Origin: Neurospora crassa OR74A
Taxonomy: Eukaryota; Ascomycota; Sordariomycetes; Sordariales; Sordariaceae
NCBI RefSeq assembly: GCF_000182925.2
Contig: NC_026505.1
Span: 6,372,247 to 6,436,246 of the forward strand
Length of the DNA: 64,000 nt
Direction of reading: 5' to 3'
Below are positions 32,525 through 42,346 of this stretch, one piece after another (positions within the stretch are counted from its first letter, which is position 1; every line of letters starts with the position of its first letter). Position numbers and translations under genes: made by a program. A model generated the notes under the pieces. That model was given only the letters and a program-made list of their open reading frames with translations. It had not been told where the DNA came from and made no database searches.

Positions 32525-34048
32525 TGCTGAGAGATGCCACCTTGTCGGCTTTGCGATGATTTGAGGGGGTGGTAGTTGATGAGGAAATGAAAATGGGCGA
32601 TGGACAACGGATGTCGATGATGGAAATCGATGTCGATGGATGGCACTAGGTCGTAGGCGATGGTCTTGGGTCAGGTCCGGTGTTGTCGATGTTGACGAGG
32701 GAGCAGATAGTGTAGTATGGATGGTTGGGTGATTGACGGATAGATAGGTAGATATACCGTAGGTAGCAGGGGTTGGGCAATGGATGAAGATAAGGTGTTA
32801 ATTGGGCTGCAGGGGATTTTTTTTTCTTTTAGGGATGGATTGGCGTGGCGGTGTGGTTGGCTGTGGTGGTCAGGGTGGAATTGGGAGGAAATGGATAGAG
32901 ACTTTTTGTTGTCTAGTGTACTGCAGTGCTGGTCTAAATGCCGTGCAAGTGCTGCTGTGACTGTGATCAGATTTGTGAGGAGGTTAGGGGGGCAAATTGC
33001 GTTTTATTCACCACTTTACAAATGAGGAAACAATGGGGTAATCTGCCCAGTTCTGCCTTTTTGTGCCATCACGTGGTCGCTTGGCTCGCTGACTGCAAGT
33101 CTTGGCTGAGCCGGGCATTGGACTTTCTCACTTCCTTGTTGTTTTCCCTGTCTTGGCCTGTGCTCTTCCAACTTGGATGTTTTCCCACCCGAAACGGCCG
33201 TAGTTCTCGCTTGCTGTGTCATCGCAATCTCGAAATGCCTTTGTTTTGTTTTCTTTTCTTTTCTGTACGACAGGCCAAGTCCTCGAGAGCCGAGTGCTTG
33301 GATGTACGACAAACAGTGTACTCCATTTCATCAGTACGCAACGCAAAACCGACCGCAAAACGAGCCCTCGGCGCCAAGTCAACGAACAGACAATAAGAGA
33401 CTCCCCCCTTGAAACACTCTGGACCCCCCCTCCTCGGAGGGATCAACCTGGGCCTATCGATAAGGAGGACATGTTTCCCTCGACCGAGGGCGGGGGGCTT
33501 CGGTGATCCTTCAAGACGTGTAACTCTCCGACTGAACCGGACACAAATATGATGTCGGGCACTTTCACTTTGGGGATTTGCATTGGGTCTTTGTGCATAC
33601 CCGTCGATCCAGCAAACATGGACTTTCAAACAGATTCAGGCGGGAAAGGCTTGACATGGACAAGTCGACCGACAGACCATTCAATGCCAACGGTTCATGA
33701 ATCGTGACATGGTCCGAGGATTGGGTCGAGAAGAAGGTCAGAGTGTCAAAGGAGGTGCGAGGCATGACACGCCCGGATGACCACCTTCCCCCCTCCCCTC
33801 CAACCTGACACCTACCTAGGACATGCCCGGCTTTAAAAAGGTAAGTAGGCATATCATATGTCGATCGCTCCCGCGTCGTAGTTTGTCGTTTGAGTTTTGA
33901 TTCCTTTGTTTGCTCGAGTCTGTTCAAGAGTTCAGTTCTTTCGCTATTCGGCTTGGTGATCTTCAGTTCGCTGCTGTCGAGTTATCTCAAATTCGCCTTT
34001 GGAGATTTCGAATACCGTACATGTATCACAGCACCGGCCAACGACACC
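32525..34048. other. Intergenic, divergent promoters of antizyme and Yippee genes
   Basis: About 1.5 kb with no supported protein gene. The part next to antizyme is GATGGATG-rich; the part next to the Yippee gene probably includes a long leader. Confidence 0.45.
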
Positions 34049-35017
34049 ATGGTTTTCAACTTGTACACCACCAGCAGCCCGGCGGCTTCGGCCGATAGTG
34101 GCCCAATCAAACCCATCTACCTCCTCCCGAGTTTTAGCTTGCCCTTTCGTCGACGCAGGCCGTCCACCACACTCACTCAGACATACGATCACCGCCTGGA
34201 TGACACCGAGTCCGATGGCCTCCCATCGCTTTCCAGTTCTCCTGATTCATTCACCACCGCCTTTTCATCCGATTACACCCCGATTCAGCCAACTTCTACC
34301 CGTCTCTCCCCCATCCAACCCGACATCCTTCGCTGCGCCCACTGCGCGTCCGACATCGCCTTCACTTCTCAAATCATCAGCAAAGGCTTCCACGGTCGCC
34401 ACGGCCGGGCCTATCTCGTCTCACCCACACCTTCCCAGGCCCCAGGTCCCCATCCGTCTTTTGGCTTCTTTTCTTCACTCATCCATCTCCCGTCATCTGC
34501 TGCCACCAGGACGACGGAACTGCCCAACATCTTTACAGAAGCCCCCGAAATCCGCCGCCTGGTAACGGGCCAGCACACCGTCGCTGACATCACCTGCGCC
34601 GTGTGCGGGACCAAGCTGGGGTGGAAGTACGTGGATGCAAAGGAGAGTTCGCAGAAGTATAAAGTCGGGAAATTCATCTTGGAGTGCGCGAGGGTCGTCA
34701 CGTTTCGGAGTTGGGAGGATTCGCCCAAGGACGAACAGGAGGGTGTCGTCGGTGACATGGGGAAGAATGGAAGGCGGGGGTTGGTCAAGGGGGCGAGTGG
34801 AAAACGGAAGCAAAAGGAAGCAGCTGCGGAGGAGGCGGCGGTGCGAGGTGAAGAGCAGGAACCCGTGTCGCCAACTGCGGTCATCTTTGACTCGGACAAC
34901 GACTCTGAATGCGATGACATCTTTGCTGGAGTCTGGGATGCCGAGACCGTGGCTAAGCGGCGCAAGGGGAAGCTGACCAACATGAAGCCGCCTAGGGGAG
35001 GGCTTTTTTGGTCGTGA
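34049..35017 (+). CDS. Yippee-domain zinc-binding protein
   Basis: 322 aa from the Met in context CACCATGG. The same frame is open 53 codons upstream, but that part looks like leader. The zinc motif is two CxxC pairs: C96/C99 (RCAHCASDIAF) and C183/C186 (ITCAVCGTKLGWKYVDAKE). Between them lie the Yippee-like HGRAYLV and the TEAPEIRRLVTGQHTVADI strands, with a Pro/Ser insert, and after them SSQKYKVGKFILE. The long tail is Lys/Glu-rich with an acidic DSDNDSECDD patch. Yippee/Moh1 relatives fold like cereblon's thalidomide-binding domain and take part in ubiquitin-linked or growth-control processes; the exact role here is unknown. Confidence 0.9.
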   Translation: MVFNLYTTSSPAASADSGPIKPIYLLPSFSLPFRRRRPSTTLTQTYDHRLDDTESDGLPSLSSSPDSFTTAFSSDYTPIQPTSTRLSPIQPDILRCAHCASDIAFTSQIISKGFHGRHGRAYLVSPTPSQAPGPHPSFGFFSSLIHLPSSAATRTTELPNIFTEAPEIRRLVTGQHTVADITCAVCGTKLGWKYVDAKESSQKYKVGKFILECARVVTFRSWEDSPKDEQEGVVGDMGKNGRRGLVKGASGKRKQKEAAAEEAAVRGEEQEPVSPTAVIFDSDNDSECDDIFAGVWDAETVAKRRKGKLTNMKPPRGGLFWS

Positions 35018-35658
35018 TGGATGACCTGTCAGCCGGAGTTGTTTGCTTTGGTCGGAGACTGTGGGAGTATGGGCTGCCATTACTAGAGGTAGTCTCATGG
35101 AGCTGAGCTGGATACTGAGCATCGTGCTCGAAAATCCGGCATAGTGGCGAGCGTTTGCATGGATGTCAAATGGTCATCAGATCATCATTTGGACCTTGGC
35201 TTGACGAATGGAGCGTGTGTTCCTAGCCAGAGCGAGTCTTTTGGGTACTTCATTTGGACGCTTCATGGCTGGTATGGTGGTCTGGCAGTGACTGATGCTT
35301 TCATAATCGGATCTCCAGAACTACGGGAGTACCTAGAACGGGGCGTTTTGAGGTTATTTGGAAGGTCTACTTCACCTACATCGTTGATATGGGTTTTCCA
35401 TTTTCTTGGTTCACTGGCTTTTTTCTTTTTACTCAGCGCTGGGGCACGAATGGGCATACGGTATAAGGGCATAATCGGTCTAGGGCATTAGCGCAAGGTG
35501 TTCGAACCGGTGTGGAACTGGTATCACATAATGGGTATTTCGAACTGAACTAATTGACTACTTTCCAACATCATCCACCGACACGAAATGTGTCCTGACC
35601 GTCCTAGCATGACGCCGCACTCCATGCTGCTACTCCTCCCAACAGCAACCACTCCCGC
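35018..35658. other. Intergenic between convergent genes
   Basis: 3' UTRs of the Yippee and dipeptidase genes. A TAGAGGTA octamer lies at 35084-35091. No gene seen. Confidence 0.5.
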
Positions 35659-37260
35659 TTAAGCGTTCATGGGCTCCTCAGCAACGTAGTGCAGATAGGC
35701 ACCCAAGAGCTTGATGCCCTCAATGTAGTTCTTCTTGTCAAGCTTCTCATTGATGGAGTGAGCACCGTCGGTGGAGCTACCCATGGGCAGCAAAAGAACG
35801 TTCTTGCCAGTAGCCTCCTCGAAAGTCAGGGTGATGGGAATGGAACCACCCTCGCGAGTGAAATCGGGCTTCATGCCCCAGACACGCTCGGTAGCCTTGG
35901 CAGCAGCGGCAAAGTTCCAGTGGTTGGGGCTGGCCTTCCACCACTTGCCGCAGTGCTGGGCATACACCTTCATGGTGTTCTTGGAGCCGAGCTTCTTGAA
36001 CACCTCGTTGACGTGATCGTACACGCACTGGTTGGTCTTCTCAATCTCCATGTCGGGCACGGTGCGGATCGAGAACTTGCCGATGACCTTGGCGGGGATG
36101 ACGGTCTTGGCTCCAGGGTTGGAAAAGGCACCCTCGACACCGTGGATGGACAGGGAAGGGAAGCGCCAGCGGGCCATAAGGGTCTTCTTCTTGTCCTCAA
36201 AGATGGTGGTCTTGCTGCCGAGTGACTCGTGGAGGGTCTCCATGGTGAAGGCAATGTCGTCGTACAAACCATCCTCCTCAGGGGTCACAGGGGCGACCTG
36301 CTCGGCGATGCCCTTGATCTGGATCTTGCCGTCGGTGTCGACAAGCGAGGCAAGGATGCGGACGAGGTCGGTCATGGGCTCCTGGGCGGTACCGCCAAAG
36401 ACACCAGAGTGAAGATCGGCACCGGGGCCGGAAACCTCGACACTGTAGTAGTTGCAGCCACGGAGACCGTAGGTCAGGCAGGGACGCTCGGTGCCGAGCC
36501 AGTAGTTGTCGCTGATGCAAACGGCGTCGGCATCGGCAAAGTACTTTTTGCCCTCAGCCATGACGAGCTCCTCGAGACCGTCCGAGCCGTACTCCTCCAT
36601 ACCCTCGAAGCACATGAGGAGGTTGACGGGGAAGTCGATGCCGGCGGCCTTGTGAGCCTCAATGGCGTTGAGCCAGCCCAGGACGGGGCCCTTGTCGTCG
36701 GTGGCACCACGGCCGCACATGCGCCCGTCCTCCTTGACGGTCAGGTCAAAGGGCTCCGTGTCCCAGCCGTCGCTCTTCTCGGCGGGCTGGACGTCGTAGT
36801 GGCCGTAGACGAGGATGGTGCGCTTGTTCTTGTCGTTGCCGTAGCGGGCAAGGACGACGGGAGGGAGGTCGAGATCGGTGCCCTCCTGCTTGCCGAGAGG
36901 ACGGAGCTCGACGGTGGCGCCCAGCTTGGTCAGCTCATCGGCGAGCCACTGGCCCATGCGGACGACATCGGGACGGCGGGCAGCCTCGGACGAGATGGAG
37001 GGGATGGCGACGGCCTGGCGCAGGCGGTCGATGAAGTGGTCCGACAGGGAGTCCACCTTTTGGAAGTAGCTGTCGAGTTGGGGAGCCATTTTGCGAGCTT
37101 GGTGGGCGCGGATCGACTCGGTCAGGTATGTTTTGGTGAGGGAGAAAGGGGAGACAGAAGCCGGCGGGGAGAAGAATGGTTTTGTCGGACGAGTGATGGC
37201 GGCGATAGGACGGCGGACCTGGATCAATCGGGAAGGTCGCCAACCCAGCGTGCGGGGCAT
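35659..37260 (-). CDS. DUG1: Cys-Gly metallodipeptidase (Dug1/CNDP2 family, M20)
   Basis: Core protein of 476 aa from the Met at 37089 (AAAATGGCT). It hydrolyses Cys-Gly and other dipeptides in glutathione turnover using two Zn/Mn ions. Metal ligands counted from that Met: H97 (VYGHYDV), bridging D132 (GATDDKG), catalytic E165 and ligand E166 (EGMEEYGS), D194 (CISDNYW), and the late His in DGAHSINE. The frame stays open upstream: starting at 37260 adds 57 residues rich in Arg, Ser and Pro without acids (MPRTLGWRPSRLIQVRR), which looks like a mitochondrial presequence. A further in-frame Met is at 37314. Both cytosolic and mitochondrial forms are plausible; the longer start is given here. Confidence 0.93.
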   Translation of the reverse strand: MPRTLGWRPSRLIQVRRPIAAITRPTKPFFSPPASVSPFSLTKTYLTESIRAHQARKMAPQLDSYFQKVDSLSDHFIDRLRQAVAIPSISSEAARRPDVVRMGQWLADELTKLGATVELRPLGKQEGTDLDLPPVVLARYGNDKNKRTILVYGHYDVQPAEKSDGWDTEPFDLTVKEDGRMCGRGATDDKGPVLGWLNAIEAHKAAGIDFPVNLLMCFEGMEEYGSDGLEELVMAEGKKYFADADAVCISDNYWLGTERPCLTYGLRGCNYYSVEVSGPGADLHSGVFGGTAQEPMTDLVRILASLVDTDGKIQIKGIAEQVAPVTPEEDGLYDDIAFTMETLHESLGSKTTIFEDKKKTLMARWRFPSLSIHGVEGAFSNPGAKTVIPAKVIGKFSIRTVPDMEIEKTNQCVYDHVNEVFKKLGSKNTMKVYAQHCGKWWKASPNHWNFAAAAKATERVWGMKPDFTREGGSIPITLTFEEATGKNVLLLPMGSSTDGAHSINEKLDKKNYIEGIKLLGAYLHYVAEEPMNA

Positions 37261-37856
37261 TGTCGCGGATGACGGCGAAGAGACTGCTGTGGTCGCAGGG
37301 CAACGGGCTGGCAATATCGGGAGACCTTCAGTGGACTTTCACTAACAAAAAAAGAGGGGTCCCTCGTGGGCGTTCCCCGCTCTCTGCGCTTACTGTCGGC
37401 AAGTCTAGCGTCCCGTCCTTGGCAGGGTCTGGTGGGTCGTTTGATTGGGTGGTGATAAGGTGATGTGCGATAAGAGACATGACGTGGGAGACGGTCGGGA
37501 AGTACCTCCATTTGAGGTAAGGGAATTGACCTGATGAGCAGGAAGGTATCATGTATGCCGCAGAGAACGAAGGTGACAATATGAAAGACGAGAACATGGC
37601 CAATTTGTGGGAACTGATTCAATGGAAAAGATCCTGGCCTTCGCTCAAACCCGCTACATACACACGTAGTCCATCCGTCGATCGAACGGCAAGACACTAG
37701 TGTGGCGAGCAACGAGTTCGATCCATGCTGGGAGCTAGCTACTTCTCCTATCCTTCCCTAGTCCACGATGTCTCTCGATCCTTCCCTACGAGTTTCAAGC
37801 GACGACTTGAGAGCTTCATCCTCCAACCCATTGGAATCACCCCCAAACATCCCTTT
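37261..37856. other. Intergenic between two minus-strand genes
   Basis: Promoter of the dipeptidase gene and 3' side of the next. No gene seen. Confidence 0.5.
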
Positions 37857-38422
37857 CTACTCATACAACCAATCTGGAAATCTTTCCGACCGTTTTTGTC
37901 GCATGACTGTTTCCCAATTATTCTCCTCATAGATCCGTCGTAGCCTTTCCCTTTTTCGTGGACTCACATCGTCCATGGAAACAGATCGATATCCGGGAGG
38001 AGTGGACCAAGGGTGTTTGTAGCCGGAAGAAGTCTGAGGCTGGTCGGACGTCGAAGGGGTTGCATCGTCCGTGATTTTGTCGCCCTCTTTGGCAATGCCG
38101 GTGTCTTTCTTGGGGGTTTCTGGCTCGGTACGCTTGACATCTGTCTCGGGCCTTGGTGACCTGGATCTCGGCGGTGACACGGAGCGACAGCGCTCATTAT
38201 TGGAGGCTCTGGTTCACGAGACAGTCAGCATAGGGGCCTGCAAGAAGATCATCTTGACAACCGAAGTACAGGAAGGATGGAAGATTAGTACTTTGGAAAC
38301 GGAGAGTCGCCATTTGCCTTGTCCTTCACAGCGGGGTCCTTGTGAGTCCGATACGGTAGGTGATTGCCGCCTGGTTGTTTGGAACCCAAAGGGCCAGGCT
38401 CTTCCATTTCGTCACGAGGCAT
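37857..38422 (-). CDS. Hypothetical protein, 160 aa, two exons
   Basis: Exon 1 38422-38292 and exon 2 38208-37857 are joined in frame by an 83-nt intron with a GTACTA donor, GCTGAC branch and CCAG acceptor. The donor is weak, but the splice restores a continuous frame of consistent hydrophilic character. The protein starts MPRDEMEEPGPLG, has an Arg/Ser/Pro-rich centre (RSVSPPRSRSPRP) and ends in a basic-aromatic motif PRKRERLRRIYEENNWE followed by FPDWLYE, which looks conserved and helical. No domain recognised; the Arg/Ser content hints at an RNA-linked or nuclear role, but this is a guess. Confidence 0.6.
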
Positions 38423-39577
38423 TGATGGCACACTTTGCCGAGAGACTTTGGTGAGAGCTTGGTGACTCGTGTGTATGGTTGAGAGGAGGCGGGGAGAAAT
38501 GAAGTGTTTCGGGGGAGGGAAAGAGGTCAAGGAAACCAAAGACAAACGGACGGGACGGCGGGTCTAGTTTTGAGATTGGCACGAAGAAAGGAGCTTACGA
38601 AGGAAAGAGCTGGCAGGTGCCGCCGTCAGTTGACAGCCACCTGCACTACTAGGTAACCACCTGCAATCCAGGCAACCACTAGTATTCCCACGCCTGGCGA
38701 GATAAACGGGGAGCCTGTGAGTTTTAGTACAGATGGAAGACAATGAGTGGTCATCTTCCATCTTATGGTTGATGAAGTAAGTTTTTCTTCAACAATCAAC
38801 TGTCACCAAACATGTACAACGCCCGGTGCCCAAATTTGACTCCTTTTGTGTTTACGGCTATCAAGTTGATGAGTCAGCAATACATGGATGAAGCGCTCCT
38901 CCGCAAAGATGCCGCACCTGTCCCATCAAGACAATCACTAGCTTCCATCGGTGACTTCCTTGTGACTTTGAAAACACGGCCAACTCCTTGATTTTCATTC
39001 CGTTCAAGTTTTTTTTCGTCACTCGGTTTTTTCGTCCTGTCAGTATGAAGCAGCACAGCCTCTGTTGCCATACTCGGCGATGAAAAGGTCTTGGCGTTTC
39101 TTTGGGCAACAGACACTCGTCATTTACCCGTTTAGTTTTTGGAATAAACGTTTTCAGGCTTTCGTCCACGGAGAAACGCCGGTAAATTTACAGTTGTCAT
39201 CAAGTTTGAAGTTTTTTGGTGTTGTAAAAGTGGTGCACTTGTCGAGTGTCTGCGTAGCACAGTTCTGCCAAAGTGTTTGGAGAAATAGCATGACGCGATC
39301 AACCTTCCTCAAGGACTGACTGATGCAAAAGAAAGAAAATGCCCAGAGGCTCGAATCTGAAGTTTCATTCGAGACGTGACCAGCTGCTAACCCCCATTTA
39401 TCAATCTCAGCTTCCAACACACCTGCCTCCAGCTTCCGCTTCAACACATCAACCACCTTTTCCTCCTCGCGGTCAGTTTCCCTCCTATCAGATTTGGCCT
39501 GTAGCATCATGGGTGAATGTTAGCAAGTCATACTGCCCCAACTTCTCGCGCGCGTTGGACGTGACCTACACAAATTC
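38423..39577. other. Intergenic, no supported gene
   Basis: About 1.15 kb of ordinary composition without a credible frame. It marks the passage from conserved genes to lineage-specific subtelomeric genes. Confidence 0.45.
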
Positions 39578-39973
39578 TCAACCATGTCTTTGCGCTCTCT
39601 CTCTCCGTGTCCTGTAGAAGACCGTATACTCTGCCGCTATTTTGTGGGTAGGATCTCCGTCACGTACAGCCCTCAACCCTTTTCTCATTTCCTCTCCGGC
39701 CAAGTCAAGCAAAGGGAAGATCTGACCAGGATAATAGCTTGAGTAGGCCTCCATGTCAATGAAAAGCGACATAAGGTTTGGGGTCACCTCTTCTGGAAGG
39801 CAGCCGATTTCGTACAGTAGTTCGAGAGCGTCCTCTCTGGCCTCCGCGTAGTGCATGTGAAGCTGGTCGCGCGCAATCAGGTCGCGCTGCATGTCGTGAC
39901 AGCATGACTCAATGCGTCTCTTGATGTCGTCGCTAGTAAGGTTCCAAGAGCCCGGGGAGAAACGTGATGTCAT
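39578..39973 (-). CDS. Hypothetical protein, 131 aa
   Basis: Single open frame from the Met in CAAGATGACATC; the frame is open further upstream but reads like leader. The protein is mostly helical and charged (DDIKRRIESCCHDMQRDLIARDQLHMHYAEAREDALELLYEIG), with a Tyr-rich stretch (MEAYSSYYPGQIFPLLDLAGEEMRKG) and a basic end. No signal, membrane segment or known domain. Divergent from the UCH-like family gene at 40630. The even, codon-like composition supports coding; function unknown. Confidence 0.5.
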   Translation of the reverse strand: MTSRFSPGSWNLTSDDIKRRIESCCHDMQRDLIARDQLHMHYAEAREDALELLYEIGCLPEEVTPNLMSLFIDMEAYSSYYPGQIFPLLDLAGEEMRKGLRAVRDGDPTHKIAAEYTVFYRTRRERAQRHG

Positions 39974-40629
39974 CTTGATGGATTGTCTTGATCGGATGCT
40001 GATAAAGTTGATCGTTTTCGTGAGACCGTGACGGGAAAAAAAAGAAAAAGCTTTTGGCGGGATAAGGGTATTGCGAAGGCCAAGTCGATAGGGTCCAATA
40101 GTGGTGGAAGCTCCTTGCTCGTGGATGTAAGAGTAAGGGAAGATGTAGGGGTTGCTTTTGGAGTAAAACCTGAAGTGGAAAGGAATGGAAATTGTACCTC
40201 TAGAGAAACAAACAGGTAGATCGTGGAGTGATGGAGCTGAATACAAACAGCACTCAGCGGGGTATATCAACGGCAAGTGAATGGAAGCCAAGTGAAGGGG
40301 AGTTCAGTAGGTGCCTCTAGGCAGAGGTAGCAGCCTTGCCGCGGCCAACGACAATTGCCGCTCGCACTTTCCTTTCTCGCCTGTTGGATGAAAGGTCCGT
40401 GCCCCAGGTCCCTTCACTTGTTGGATTTCTACTTCCACACAACGGTACACAGGGGCAGTTTTGGAACCGTTGTAATTCCGTCATCGAGTCCAAGTAGAGG
40501 TAGCTTTCCTTCCACTTTCTCTTCTTCTGCTAGACATCCTTCCACAATTCTCTGTCCGTACACAACCATCTTTCATTTCTCACGATCGTCTATACATAGG
40601 TATCCAGCGAAGACACGAACATCACCAAG

Positions 40630-41814
40630 ATGTCCGACAACGACGTCGATATGCCCGATCGAACCTCCGATTCCCCACTCCAAGACCTCGGTCTCCAAGA
40701 GTTCCGCGACTTCCTGACCGTGCACTGGCCCGATTCCAAGCTTGCCGGTCCCGGTAACTCAGGCATTACTTGCCTGATTGCTACAATCAGACATTTACTC
40801 GGCTTCTTCAGTCAGGGTGGGCGCTGTAAGGTGCTTCAGTTTGCCGACGAGGCCGAGCAGAAGCACGATGTACCCGACAACGAACGCGGTGTGCTTCGAG
40901 CCATCCTGCAGGGCAATGTCCGACCAGCCGTGGAACAGATCAAGGCGATCTTTCCTGAGGACACGACCTGCTCGTTTGAGACACTGATCTTCAGCGATCC
41001 CTACAGGCGCAGCATGTGGAACAATCCCTTTTTCCAAGTTTACCTTCGCCGCATGCTTGGGCCCAACGCAAAGCCAGATGGACATCCTTCAAGTCAGGGA
41101 TATCAGGAAGACCCGCACTTCATTGCCCCTCTTCACCCAGATGATCTGGGGCTCAGTCACTTGCTACATGTAACCCACGGGACCTATTTGACGGGCGTAG
41201 TGGCTCACGAAACTGATTGTGCTGGTGCGGGTATATCGCACATAATGTTGGGAAACCCTACCCGCACCCCAACCGTTCCTAGGCGCACCCCATGTCAGCC
41301 GACATGTAAATTATCTGGTTTTAGCGGTAAATTTCCATGTTTTTGATGTTTGGTAACAGGCATTCGTAGCTGGGTCACACACGTATAACTCAAATCTCAT
41401 AATATTTCTATAAAGTTGAAGGCTCTAAATCCATTAATAATATAGTCTACTTAAGAGAAGAAATAACTAAGGTATAGCGATATTGCGGATATTAAAAAGA
41501 TGAAACTTTGCGGGTAAAAGCGGAGATTACAATGTCAGGTGACATCAGCTGAACCGCCCCATTTTTCTGGGTGGGGGAGGGTGCGCCTAGGAACGGTTGG
41601 GGTGCGGGTAGGCTTTCCCATAATGTTTGACAGCGCCGATTGCCGAAGCAGTTTAGGAATACAAGTAAACTTAGGTTCTCTACACTTCGAGGTTACTGTC
41701 ACATTTGTTTCCTCTTGTCTGATATACGAGCAATGTGATAATCCTTTTGTGATGCTGTTCTCCATGCATATGCGGCCTCTGCTGATTCCATCGAGGTGCC
41801 TTGCAAACGTTTGA
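40630..41814 (+). pseudogene. Subtelomeric family gene with USP-like Cys box, split by a MITE
   Basis: The frame opens at 40630 (AAGATGTCCGACAAC) and runs as clear coding sequence to 41249, where a 370-bp transposon begins. Beyond the transposon the same frame continues from 41628 to TGA at 41814. Leaving out the element and one target-site copy gives a continuous frame of 268 codons. With the insert, translation runs into the TIR and stops at 41346. The protein has GPGNSGITCLIATIRHLLGFF, which resembles the Cys box of ubiquitin-specific proteases (G.TC......L); no clear His box is seen, so this link is tentative. It is paralogous to the gene at 62991 (shared GITCLI, RHLLG, FADEAEQ and NERG.LRAIL). 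Confidence 0.75.
41250..41619. mobile_element. 370-bp MITE, 41-bp TIRs, 8-bp target duplication (hAT-like)
   Basis: The left end 41250-41290 (GGGAAACCCTACCCGCACCC...) and right end 41579-41619 are inverted repeats with a single mismatch (position 7). The 8 bp ATAATGTT flank it directly at 41242-41249 and 41620-41627. The inside is AT-rich with no coding frame, so it is non-autonomous. An 8-bp duplication fits hAT elements (P or Merlin also possible). It sits inside the gene at 40630. Confidence 0.93.
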
Positions 41815-42346
41815 CTTGACCTACATAGTCCCCTTGAACATGTCAATTGCTTCTTTGGACGTTCCGTTCTCTTTAGTTTCATCCAACAATGCGCTTTGTC
41901 TATGGGAAAAAACGCTACGTCCAGTCTATATCATGAAATGGAAGTCTGTTCGTCAATTTTGTCTTCTGAGTACGAAGCGTTTCGTCGGCCTGAGAGGAGA
42001 TCCATCCCAATTTCTTTTTCCTGCCGCTGTACACATGTAGGGAAGCCGCGTACCTGCCGCCCCGCCAGCTTCTTTCCCACCCGAACTGCAATTCACACGC
42101 AGTGCAGGTTCTTTGCCAAGCCCTGGCAGCACGCAGTCACGCACCGTTCCAGTTCTTTCTCATTCCCAAATTTTGCAATTCTTGAGAACTTTTTCCCTCT
42201 CCAAAACACAACACACAACCACGGTATGGACCCCCCCCCCCTCTCGTCACTCAGTCCCTTTGCTGCCATTGACCGTCGCGCCTCTTTTCTCCTCTACCCC
42301 TTCCTCCATACGGTTTCACTGACTGGCCTGCGATACAGTTGCCAAA

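Noticed and set aside
36229-37272. 347-codon plus-strand frame
   Set aside because: Antisense shadow of the Dug1-type dipeptidase, whose catalytic motifs are all intact.
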